Source: JALCSJ01 sp036788835 (GTDB lineage: Bacteria; Bacillota; Negativicutes; Acidaminococcales; Acidaminococcaceae). Taken from it: 11,238 nt of DNA. Every line of letters begins with the position of its first letter. The first letter of the stretch is position 1. The stretch is taken from positions 1 through 11,238 of the forward strand of contig DAIQMR010000040.1 in the NCBI GenBank assembly GCA_036788835.1. The letters run 5' to 3'. Shown in pieces: positions 5,205 to 11,238 of this stretch. The notes under the pieces were generated by a model. It was not told where the DNA came from. It worked only from the letters and a program-made list of their open reading frames with translations, and ran no database searches. Both the position numbers and the translations under genes were made by a program.

Positions 5205-6611
5205 TTAGTAGCCTTTAATCAATTCGGGATTTTTAGGCTCGAAACGGCCGGTGAAGAAGCGCAGAACCTTGGGCTCGTATACCCATTTCAAACCGCAAAT
5301 ATCGTGCTTCCTGGCATACAGTTGGATAATAGCGTCTGCTACATAATCCAAATGGGCGTAAGTATACACGCGACGGGGAATGGTCACACGAATGGTTTCC
5401 AGTTTTGGCAAATGATTTTCACCGGTTTTATTGTCGCGGCCAGCAGAGATAATGCCACGCTCCATTGTCCGCACTCCGGAGTATTCATACAGAGCGGAGG
5501 CCAAAGCCTGAGCCGGGAAGTCCTGCTCTTGATCCAGGTGGTCAAGGAAAGCTCTGGCATCCACGAAAATAGCATGTCCCCCATAGGGTTGGATCATGGG
5601 AACTTTGGCGGCAGCTAATTTTTCGCCTAGATAGCGAATCTGGTTTACTCTGTGGCTAATGTAGGTGAAGTCTACGGATTCCCTAAGACCAATAGCCATG
5701 GCTTCCATGTCACGGCCGGCCATACCGCCGTAGGAAGGCATACCTTCAAACTGTACTACCATACCGCAGGCGCGTATGTACAAGTCTTTATCGTTTACGC
5801 ACATGAAACCACCGATATTGGTGAGACAGTCTTTCTTTCCGCTCATTGTACAGCCATCACCATAGGAGAACATTTCGTGGACGATTTCTGCGATGGTTTT
5901 GTCTTCGTAACCTTTTTCTCTTGTCTTAATAAAGTAGGCATTTTCCACACAACGGGTGGCGTCAAACATGACTTTAATGCCATATTTATGTGCTAACTTA
6001 GAAACTTCACGAATATTGCCCATGGACACAGGCTGCCCGCCAGCTAGATTAACAGTGACGGCCAAGCAAATATACGGAATCTTGTCGCTGCCCACTTCGT
6101 CAATCAAGGCCTGAAATTTTGCCAGGTCCACATTGCCTTTGAAGTCCAGAACAGCTGACGGGTCGTGCGCTTCATCGATAATTACGTCTCTGAAGGTCCC
6201 GCCGTTGCGTTCCTGATGGAATCTGGTTGTGGTGAAATACATATTGCCGGGAATGTAGTCGCCGGGTTTGATGGTCAGGGAAGAGAGAATGTTTTCGGCA
6301 CCGCGGCCCTGATGAGTAGGGACAACGTATTTGAACCCAAAAATTTCTTTGACAGTATCTTCTAAATGAAAGAAGTTCCTAGAACCGCCGTAGGCTTCGT
6401 CGCCCATCATGAGCCCTGCCCATTGGCAGTCACTCATGGCGTTAGTACCGGAATCCGTCAGCAAATCAATAAAAACTTCTTCAGACTTTACTAAAAAAGT
6501 ATTGTAGCCGGCGGCTTTAATAGCAGCCTTCCGCTCTTCCTTAGTTAGATTACCGATTTTTTCTATCATTTTGATCTTAAACGGTTCTGGTGCAAATTGT
6601 CTTTTTTCCAT
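5205..6611 (-). CDS. tpl: Tyrosine phenol-lyase (beta-eliminating PLP enzyme)
   Basis: Cytoplasmic PLP enzyme splitting L-tyrosine into phenol, pyruvate and ammonia; the family also acts on Ser, Cys and S-alkyl-Cys. The 468 residues align almost without gaps with Citrobacter Tpl (456) as I recall it. Shared motifs include LLTDSGTNAMSD, MMGDEAY, PTHQGRGAEN, MYFTTTR, AVTVNLAGGQPVS, DATRCVENAYFIK, FSYGDGCTMSGKKDCL, EGMPSYGG, IPRRVYTYAH and LRFFTGRF. The PLP lysine is Lys260 (second K of SGKKD). TMERGIISAGR (the Met and Arg near 383-385) matches the Tpl substrate-site sequence rather than the tryptophanase equivalent (E. coli TnaA has AVEIGSFLLGR), and the Phe of RFFTGRF is kept; this is why I choose Tpl over tryptophanase. 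Start 6611 has AAAGGAGG about 9 nt upstream. It is second in an operon, 41 nt after the AGCS symporter gene, and ends at the bidirectional terminator. Confidence 0.9.
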   Translation of the reverse strand: MEKRQFAPEPFKIKMIEKIGNLTKEERKAAIKAAGYNTFLVKSEEVFIDLLTDSGTNAMSDCQWAGLMMGDEAYGGSRNFFHLEDTVKEIFGFKYVVPTHQGRGAENILSSLTIKPGDYIPGNMYFTTTRFHQERNGGTFRDVIIDEAHDPSAVLDFKGNVDLAKFQALIDEVGSDKIPYICLAVTVNLAGGQPVSMGNIREVSKLAHKYGIKVMFDATRCVENAYFIKTREKGYEDKTIAEIVHEMFSYGDGCTMSGKKDCLTNIGGFMCVNDKDLYIRACGMVVQFEGMPSYGGMAGRDMEAMAIGLRESVDFTYISHRVNQIRYLGEKLAAAKVPMIQPYGGHAIFVDARAFLDHLDQEQDFPAQALASALYEYSGVRTMERGIISAGRDNKTGENHLPKLETIRVTIPRRVYTYAHLDYVADAIIQLYARKHDICGLKWVYEPKVLRFFTGRFEPKNPELIKGY

Positions 6612-6652
6612 AATTTAACGCCTCCTTTATTTTGAACAGCTTATGCTGTTGC

Positions 6653-8191
6653 TTACTCACTGGATGAATTAAGAACAGAAGCCTTATGAAGGTATTTGCT
6701 TTCATAGTCTTTCAAGGCGGCAAAAGCCTGTCCGGAAAGAGGGAGAACCGCTATCATATTAAAGATGGTCATAAGGGCTACGCCCAAGTCTCCCAATTCC
6801 CAGACAATTTCATAGGCAGCAATACCGCCCATAAAGAGCATAATAAGAGCAAAAATCTTATAGCCGGTTTGTGCCGTCCAAGTATCGCCAAACACAAAGG
6901 CTACGTTGCCTCTGGCATAGAAAAGGATGCCGGCAACATTGGAAAAACTCAGCAAGAAAATAATCATGGCCACAAAAACACTGCCGAAACTTCCCATATG
7001 GTAATTCATGGCCGCCTGAAGAATTTCCATACCGGCTAAGCCTTGGGTCACTTCTTCCGGGGCCAGCAGCATTACGAAGGCACTGCAGCTGCAAATCACC
7101 AGAGTGTCAATGAACACACCGAGAGCTTGGATTAATCCTTGACTGACAGGATGCTTCACATAGGCAGCTGCGGCGGCACAAGGTGCAGAGCCGCTGCCAG
7201 CCTCATTAGAAAACAGGCCTCTTTTGACACCGTTCATAATGATTACACCCAAACCACCGCCAATGACCTGACGTACTCCAAGGGCCTGAAGAAAAATATT
7301 GCTTAACATGTGTGGAACAAGAGCAATATTTTTGCAAAAGATAAATACAGTAATGGCCAAATAGGCACAGGCGACGAAAGGTACAGTCTTACTGAGAACT
7401 TTGACAGTAGCGTTTTTCCTGAGAATTATCGCTCCGGAAATAACCACCAAAGCGATGGTGGTATTTAATTGAGGGATGCCAAAGGCGTGCTTGAAGGCTG
7501 TGGTTACAGAATTAGCTATAACCTGGCTGATACCGGCCCAACACAATAGACCTGACAAAGCGAAAAGCAGGCCCAAAATATTGTAACGACAAGCACGAAT
7601 GAAACCGTGCCGGCCATCTTTGCTAACAAAGTCCGACTGGCTGGGTAAATCTTCAATAAAAGCGTCTTCGTGTTTAATCTGTGTTATGAGCCGGATTCGT
7701 CGCATGAAATAGGCCGGCCCGCCCCGATACCCACCATATAAAGGGTCTTTCTCTTTATAAATCTGAGCTAGAGTTGACTCTACGAAGGCACTGGCAGAAC
7801 CGATTAAAGCAGAAACCCACATCCAAAAGACGGCACCGGGACCGCCTACGGAAATGGCTGCCACCACCCCGGCCAGATTTCCCATGCCAACCCGGCTGGC
7901 CGTGGCTACAATTAAGGCTTGGACACCGGAGATAGAGCCTTCCGATACGTTTTCAGGCACATATTCTCTGCAAGCAGTCCGCAGCATTTCCGGGAAAAGC
8001 CTAAAAGGAAGGAAGCGTGATTTTACAGTGAAATACAACCCGGCAGGAATTAAAATCAGAACTAAAATTGACAAACCGAATTTGGTATCGCCATTGTTGA
8101 AACTCAAAACAAGCAGATCTCCCCAAAATAGTTTATTGAGAGAGATAATTATTTTTACTACAAAATCAGACAGTCCATGAAATATTTCCAT
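6653..8191 (-). CDS. Sodium:alanine/amino-acid symporter, AGCS family
   Basis: Inner-membrane secondary transporter of 512 residues with about 10-11 hydrophobic segments, importing a small neutral amino acid with Na+ or H+. Family marks: the SRVGMGNLAGVVAAIS loop (about 100-114), GGPGAVFWMWVSALIG (116-131), YGGYRGGPAYFMR (152-164) and the signature NGVKRGLFSNEAGSGSAP near 318-335. The frame is open up to 8419, but the extra N-terminus is low-quality translation of the intergenic palindromes. The ATG at 8191 has GGGGAGG (8201-8207) 9 nt upstream and begins a normal AGCS N-terminus, MEIFHGLSDFVVKI. The polar stretch between about 167 and 200 (KHEDAFIEDLPSQSD) is an insertion of uncertain meaning. 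Being first in an operon with tyrosine phenol-lyase suggests it brings in the lyase's substrate (tyrosine, serine or similar), but AGCS members mostly carry alanine or glycine, so this is inference. Confidence 0.88.
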   Translation of the reverse strand: MEIFHGLSDFVVKIIISLNKLFWGDLLVLSFNNGDTKFGLSILVLILIPAGLYFTVKSRFLPFRLFPEMLRTACREYVPENVSEGSISGVQALIVATASRVGMGNLAGVVAAISVGGPGAVFWMWVSALIGSASAFVESTLAQIYKEKDPLYGGYRGGPAYFMRRIRLITQIKHEDAFIEDLPSQSDFVSKDGRHGFIRACRYNILGLLFALSGLLCWAGISQVIANSVTTAFKHAFGIPQLNTTIALVVISGAIILRKNATVKVLSKTVPFVACAYLAITVFIFCKNIALVPHMLSNIFLQALGVRQVIGGGLGVIIMNGVKRGLFSNEAGSGSAPCAAAAAYVKHPVSQGLIQALGVFIDTLVICSCSAFVMLLAPEEVTQGLAGMEILQAAMNYHMGSFGSVFVAMIIFLLSFSNVAGILFYARGNVAFVFGDTWTAQTGYKIFALIMLFMGGIAAYEIVWELGDLGVALMTIFNMIAVLPLSGQAFAALKDYESKYLHKASVLNSSSE

Positions 8192-8282
8192 CAGCAAATA
8201 CCTCCCCGTGCGGAAAATGTATATTTCTATTATGGCAAGAAAAGATACACAATGGCAGGTCGTATGTCCGCCAAAAAGCAAA

Positions 8283-8298
8283 TGGCGATATGACGCCA
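8283..8298. repeat. Short inverted repeat TGGCG-N6-CGCCA
   Basis: TGGCG (8283-8287) and CGCCA (8294-8298) flank ATATGA. It matches the element at 2808-2823 and again lies next to a GATACAAAAG-type palindrome, 12 bp away. It sits in the divergent region between the symporter and aldolase genes, so it could also be an operator. No convincing promoter for the symporter is seen; CATAAT on the minus strand (8229-8234) is a weak -10 candidate. Confidence 0.4.
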
Positions 8299-8309
8299 GG
8301 GATAATACA

Positions 8310-8348
8310 AAACAAGATACAAAAGAGAGCCGCTTTTGTATCTTGTTT
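8310..8348. repeat. Palindromic repeat, GATACAAAAG type
   Basis: AAACAAGATACAAAAG (8310-8325) pairs perfectly over 16 bp with its complement at 8333-8348 around a 7-nt loop. It lies in the divergent spacer, just upstream of the candidate aldolase promoter, so here it cannot be serving as the end of a gene. It shares the GATACAAAAG/CTTTTGTATC core with copies at 2752-2788, 9080-9114 and 10005-10039. Confidence 0.8.
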
Positions 8349-8352
8349 GACG

Positions 8353-8382
8353 TTGCCACGCTTTCACAACTTGTGATAAAAT
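8353..8382 (+). promoter_or_regulatory. Candidate promoter and operator for the aldolase gene
   Basis: TTGCCA (8353-8358) and TAAAAT (8377-8382) are 18 bp apart, an acceptable -35/-10 pair with a start near 8389. Within the spacer and touching the -10 is a perfect palindrome, TCACAA-C-TTGTGA (8364-8376), where a bound repressor would block RNA polymerase. The half-sites resemble Rex or CRP half-sites but in the opposite order, so I do not assign a regulator. Confidence 0.4.
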
Positions 8383-8412
8383 ATAGGCAAATATTTAGGA
8401 GGCGAAATTGAT

Positions 8413-9066
8413 ATGCCACAAAAAACCCTAGATGTAATTAAAGAAGAAAGAATTATCAGCATTATGCGGGGTGTTCCTTCTGATTGCGTATTCCCAACTA
8501 TCCAGGCATTGTACGACGGAGGAATAAAGTGTTTCGAAATCACTATTAATCACAGTTCAGAGGTGGCACGAGGAAGTTCTTTCACGGACATCAAAAAAGC
8601 AATAGATAAGTATGGGGATAAAATGTATATTGGTGTGGGTACTGTACTGACCCCGGAGGAAGTGGAGAAGTCTGCGGCGGCCGGTGCTCAGTATATTATT
8701 TCGCCTAATGCAAACGAAAAGGTTATTAAAAGAACGAAAGAATTAGGACTGATTTCCTTGCCGGGGGCCATGACACCCACGGAAATAGTAAATGCTTATT
8801 CCTGGGGCGCAGATATTATTAAAGTATTCCCGGCCGGTGATTTGGGGCCTAAATATTTTAAATCTTTAAGTGGACCCTTAGGGTATATTCCGGTAATGGC
8901 GGTGGGGGGTGTAAATCTGGATAATTTAGCGGACTTTTTCAAGGCAGGAGCCATGGGTGCCGGTATCGGCGGCAATTTAGCCAACGTCAAACTTATCCAA
9001 ACAGGAAACTTTAGTGCAATCACCGCAACCGCTAAAACCTATGTGCAAATAGCACAAAAAAAGTGA
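8413..9066 (+). CDS. KDPG/KHG-type aldolase (class I)
   Basis: Schiff-base aldolase of 217 residues, the usual size for the Eda/DgoA family, which cleaves 2-keto-3-deoxy-6-phosphogluconate, its galactonate analogue or 4-hydroxy-2-oxoglutarate to pyruvate plus an aldehyde. Visible landmarks along one TIM barrel: IMRGV (Arg19), catalytic Glu42 in FEITINHSS, IGVGTVL, YIISPN, LPGAMTPTEI, Schiff-base Lys137 in IIKVFPAG, and AVGGVN. The pattern IMRGV, FGP-like LGPKYFK and AVGGV is closer to DgoA than to E. coli Eda. After Glu42 it has NHSS where Eda carries an RT motif, so the exact substrate is open. The start has AGGAGG (8397-8402) 10 nt upstream. The gene is followed at 70 nt by the amidase gene on the same strand, with a palindromic repeat between them and no clear terminator, so the two may be co-transcribed. 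Confidence 0.85.
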   Translation: MPQKTLDVIKEERIISIMRGVPSDCVFPTIQALYDGGIKCFEITINHSSEVARGSSFTDIKKAIDKYGDKMYIGVGTVLTPEEVEKSAAAGAQYIISPNANEKVIKRTKELGLISLPGAMTPTEIVNAYSWGADIIKVFPAGDLGPKYFKSLSGPLGYIPVMAVGGVNLDNLADFFKAGAMGAGIGGNLANVKLIQTGNFSAITATAKTYVQIAQKK

Positions 9067-9079
9067 AATAAAGGTGAAT

Positions 9080-9114
9080 GATGATACAAAAGTGACGATT
9101 ACTTTTGTATCATC
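9080..9114. repeat. Palindromic repeat, GATACAAAAG type
   Basis: GATGATACAAAAGT (9080-9093) pairs perfectly over 14 bp with ACTTTTGTATCATC (9101-9114). It sits between the aldolase stop and the amidase ribosome binding site, with no T run after it. The sequence GTGAC in the loop side matches the interior of the copy at 2752-2788. Confidence 0.8.
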
Positions 9115-9136
9115 TTTGCATCAAGGAGGTAGCGTA

Positions 9137-9970
9137 ATGAGTAAATTTCTTGCAGCAGTAATTCAATTAGACAGTCAGGATGACGTAGAGAAAAATTTAA
9201 AAACAACCATAGGGTTTATAGGCGAAGCTGCCCAACGAGGTGCCAAGTTCATTGCCATGCCTGAGCATATGAACTATTGCGGTCCCACGCCGGCCGACTA
9301 TGCCGAAGAAGTACCAGGCGGCAGGACATTTCGGCTCATGGCGGAACAGGCCAAAAAGTATAATGTCTGGCTCCATTGCGGCAGCATTGTAGAAAAGAAC
9401 CAAAATGATTCCAGACCCTATAATTGTTCCATGGTTATTAATCCCCGGGGTGAACTTGTGGCGAAATATCACAAACTCCATCCCTTTGACGTGGCCATTA
9501 CCGGCGGCATAACCAATAAAGAGTCTGACAGAATATGCCCCGGAGACAGGATTGTTACCGTCGATACCGATGCCATCGGACATTTAGGCTTATCCATTTG
9601 TTATGATTTAAGATTTTGCGAAATTTACCGGATTATGGCTTTGGCAGGAGCACAGATTCTTATGGTGCCGGCCAATTTTACTATCAACACAGGCAAAGAT
9701 CACTGGGAATCGCTGCTCCGTGCCAGGGCCATTGAAAACGAATGCTATGTGGTTGCCCCTGCCCAGACGGGTATCAAGCCACGTTTCCAATCCAATGCTA
9801 ATTCCATGATTGTGGACCCATGGGGCAATGTTATCGCCAGGGCTTCGTCTTTGCCTCAGGTTATCACGGCGGTTATCGACCTGGATTACGTAGAACAAGT
9901 GCGCAAGCAAACCTTTACGTTGGCCAATCGCCGCCCGGATGTGTACACAGTGACATACTCACACACTTAA
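9137..9970 (+). CDS. Carbon-nitrogen hydrolase, Nit1-like amidase
   Basis: Nitrilase-superfamily amidase of 277 residues, cytoplasmic. The Glu-Lys-Cys triad is visible: Glu43 in MPEHMNY, Lys113 in YHKLHPFDV, Cys155 in LSICYDLRF. Further matches to the Nit1 branch (deaminated glutathione amidase) are HWESLLRARAIENECYVVAPAQTG, MIVDPWGNVIARA and the C-terminal RRPDVY. Family members hydrolyse deaminated glutathione or omega-amides such as 2-oxoglutaramate; which applies here cannot be told. The frame extends back to 9074, but that part reads through a palindromic repeat. The ATG at 9137 has AAGGAGG (9123-9129) 7 nt upstream and gives the typical N-terminus. It may be co-transcribed with the aldolase. 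A small inverted repeat, AATCAC-TAG-GTGATT, overlaps the stop codon (9969-9983) but has no T run. Confidence 0.88.
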   Translation: MSKFLAAVIQLDSQDDVEKNLKTTIGFIGEAAQRGAKFIAMPEHMNYCGPTPADYAEEVPGGRTFRLMAEQAKKYNVWLHCGSIVEKNQNDSRPYNCSMVINPRGELVAKYHKLHPFDVAITGGITNKESDRICPGDRIVTVDTDAIGHLGLSICYDLRFCEIYRIMALAGAQILMVPANFTINTGKDHWESLLRARAIENECYVVAPAQTGIKPRFQSNANSMIVDPWGNVIARASSLPQVITAVIDLDYVEQVRKQTFTLANRRPDVYTVTYSHT

Positions 9971-10004
9971 TCACTAGGTGATTTGAAGGGCACATTTTGT
10001 CGTG

Positions 10005-10039
10005 GGTGATACAAAACGGACTGCCACCTTTGTATTATT
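10005..10039. repeat. Decayed palindromic repeat, GATACAAAAG type
   Basis: GGTGATACAAA (10005-10015) faces TTTGTATTATT (10029-10039): seven perfect pairs in the core ATACAAA/TTTGTAT, then mostly G-T wobbles outward. The interior no longer pairs. This is the least preserved copy of the family in the window. Confidence 0.55.
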
Positions 10040-10046
10040 AAAAAAC

Positions 10047-10075
10047 TTTAAAAAGGTTTAACTATGGTGTATAAT
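10047..10075 (+). promoter_or_regulatory. Promoter of the polysaccharide biosynthesis gene
   Basis: TATAAT (10070-10075) is a perfect -10 hexamer with TTTAAA (10047-10052; four of six matches to the -35 consensus) 17 bp upstream. The expected start is near 10082, giving a leader of about 30 nt. Confidence 0.6.
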
Positions 10076-10110
10076 ATTTGCATAAGTAGTATTTGGGGGG
10101 ACAGAGACAA

Positions 10111-11196
10111 GTGCAGATACAAGCACGGAAATATTTATTACCGGGTTTTTTAGTTTTGCTGGATATGGTGATTTTGGGTAGTGCCGCCTGGTTAGCTTAT
10201 TTTATACGTTTTCCAGATATGACTGATTTTGCCAAATACGTACCGGAAATGATAGCTAATTTTCCGGTGTACTTTCTTTGCAACCTTTTGTTCTTTTTCC
10301 TCTTTCGCCTGTATAACAGAGTTTGGAAATATGCAGGCCCAAAAGAGGCTTTTTCTATTGTTGGGGCGAATATCTGTGGGACTGTAGTTACTACAATACT
10401 TATGTACCTTGGCGGTATCAACATATCTTTGTCTATTTGTTTCTTGTGCTTTTGCCTGGACACCGGTGGTATTGCGCTGAGTAGAGCTATTCTGCACTAT
10501 ATACTCAATTTGCCGGTAAATGAAACAATTCCTGCTACCAGACTTCGTGTGCTTATTTGTGGGGCAGGAGATGCAGGAAATCTGCTCTTTGATAAGATTT
10601 CCCGCAGTACCAATCGTACAGTGGTAGGTTTTATGGATAGTGATCCCAATAAAATTGGACAGTTGGTGAATGGTGTGCCGGTTTTCGGGAACAGGACCAT
10701 CTTAAAAGATATCGTAAAAAAATATGCCATCGATGAAATAATTATAGCCATTCCTTCCCTGCCCTTGAAAGAACTGCGAGTCGTGGCGGATTTTTGCAAC
10801 CAGACCAAAGTTACTACCAAAATCTTGCCTAAGACCTTCGCAGAACCGACTTCTCGGGAAATAAAATTCAGCGACTTGCGGCCTTTGAAGATTGACGATT
10901 TATTGGAGAGAGAGCCAATTGTACTGGATAATCAAGCTATTGGCGCATATTTGAAGGACAAGGTAGTGATGGTGACCGGAGCCGGTGGCAGCATTGGCAG
11001 TGAGTTGTGTCGTAATATCATGACCTTCGGTCCGGCCAAGCTCATTCTTCTGGGGCGGGGCGAAAACAACATTTATGAAATTCATCAGGAACTGCTACGC
11101 CACTACGACAAAACACTGCTGGTACCGAAAATTCTCAACGTAACTAACAGGGAAGGCTTGGAAGCAGCATTCCAAAAGTATCGACCACAGTGTTAA
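10111..11196 (+). CDS. CapD/FlaA1-type polysaccharide biosynthesis protein, interrupted after its N-terminal part
   Basis: Membrane-anchored nucleotide-sugar 4,6-dehydratase family member acting in capsule or surface polysaccharide synthesis. I prefer the GTG at 10111, served by GGGGGG (10095-10100); a TTG at 10093 in the same frame would overlap that site. Seen: about four N-terminal membrane helices (residues about 10-130), a CoA-binding-like Rossmann domain (VLICGAGDAGNLLF, near 145-155), then the dehydratase domain with the cofactor motif VTGAGGSIGSELC. The frame stops after ILNVTNREGLEAAFQKYRPQ at about 361 residues, whereas the family is usually 600-650. Normal members continue there with a sequence like VVFHAAAHKHVPLME and only later reach the YxxxK catalytic motif. 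None of the three forward frames after the break resumes the family sequence, so an insertion or rearrangement fits better than a simple frameshift. Probably non-functional as it stands. Confidence 0.8.
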   Translation: MQIQARKYLLPGFLVLLDMVILGSAAWLAYFIRFPDMTDFAKYVPEMIANFPVYFLCNLLFFFLFRLYNRVWKYAGPKEAFSIVGANICGTVVTTILMYLGGINISLSICFLCFCLDTGGIALSRAILHYILNLPVNETIPATRLRVLICGAGDAGNLLFDKISRSTNRTVVGFMDSDPNKIGQLVNGVPVFGNRTILKDIVKKYAIDEIIIAIPSLPLKELRVVADFCNQTKVTTKILPKTFAEPTSREIKFSDLRPLKIDDLLEREPIVLDNQAIGAYLKDKVVMVTGAGGSIGSELCRNIMTFGPAKLILLGRGENNIYEIHQELLRHYDKTLLVPKILNVTNREGLEAAFQKYRPQC

Positions 11197-11238
11197 TCGT
11201 CAGATTCTTTTCCCCAGAAAAGCTCTTTTTCAGTCAAA
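11190..11238. other. Unrelated sequence following the break in the polysaccharide gene
   Basis: From about 11190 the sequence no longer encodes the expected dehydratase domain in any forward frame. It contains a T-rich stretch and a short TTTTCCCCAGAAAA inverted repeat (11209-11222). It may be the end of an insertion element or other inserted DNA, but only about 48 bp are visible and no transposase or recognisable terminal repeat can be shown. Confidence 0.3.

Noticed and set aside
5121..5618. 165-residue plus-strand reading frame beginning in the terminator region
   Set aside because: It reads through the terminator and opposite the conserved tyrosine phenol-lyase gene; it starts inside a repeat remnant and has no recognisable domain.
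5205..6611. Tryptophanase instead of tyrosine phenol-lyase
   Set aside because: The substrate-site sequences (MERGIISAGR, MYFTTTR, SGKKDCL, RFFTGRF) follow Tpl and lack the TnaA-specific forms.
8192..8419. N-terminal extension of the symporter gene up to 8419
   Set aside because: It overlaps the aldolase start and reads through palindromes; the ATG at 8191 has GGGGAGG in place and a normal family N-terminus.
9074..9136. N-terminal extension of the amidase gene back to 9074
   Set aside because: These codons translate a palindromic repeat; the AAGGAGG site and family-like N-terminus support 9137.

Overview
The window reads like chromosomal DNA of an outer-membrane-bearing Firmicute (Negativicutes; something near Acidaminococcaceae or Veillonellaceae would fit). 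The reasoning is inference. Two trimeric autotransporter adhesins need an outer membrane. Ribosome binding sites are strong AGGAGG or GGGGAGG types, as in Firmicutes, and the metabolic genes (tyrosine phenol-lyase, AGCS amino-acid symporter, gamma-glutamyltransferase, KDPG/KHG-type aldolase, nitrilase-family amidase) suit an amino-acid-fermenting anaerobe. No rRNA, tRNA or other taxonomic marker is present.

Layout. Positions 1-743 hold the 3' part of a first adhesin gene (+). Positions 744-1064 hold a probable terminator, an extended -10 promoter and a foldable leader in front of a cytoplasmic-type gamma-glutamyltransferase (1065-2690, +). Positions 2691-2963 hold back-to-back palindromic repeats and then a very long hairpin that buries the Shine-Dalgarno sequence of a second, full-length adhesin (2964-5111, +). 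A bidirectional terminator separates this gene from a convergent two-gene unit on the minus strand: an AGCS sodium/alanine-type symporter (start 8191) followed 41 nt later by tyrosine phenol-lyase (start 6611). A divergent region (8192-8412) leads to a plus-strand pair, an aldolase (8413-9066) and a Nit1-like amidase (9137-9970). Last comes the N-terminal part of a CapD/FlaA1-type polysaccharide biosynthesis protein (10111-11196). Its reading frame breaks off inside the Rossmann domain, before the catalytic motif, apparently because unrelated sequence begins near 11190.

How the parts may work together. The minus-strand pair looks like an amino-acid uptake and tyrosine (or Ser/Cys) beta-elimination unit yielding pyruvate, ammonia and, from tyrosine, phenol. 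The GGT and the Nit1-like amidase both belong to families that act on gamma-glutamyl or glutathione-derived compounds, but they are not adjacent, so a shared pathway is only a suggestion. The adhesins and the broken capsule-type gene concern the cell surface.

The most noteworthy structures are not genes: (i) the 72-nt near-perfect hairpin immediately before the start codon of the second adhesin; (ii) a family of dispersed palindromes with cores GTGACAAAAG/CTTTTGTCAC or GATACAAAAG/CTTTTGTATC, found in most intergenic gaps from 2691 to 10110; (iii) a foldable leader before ggt; and (iv) a coiled-coil extension after the membrane anchor of both adhesins, differing between them by a 21-residue indel.
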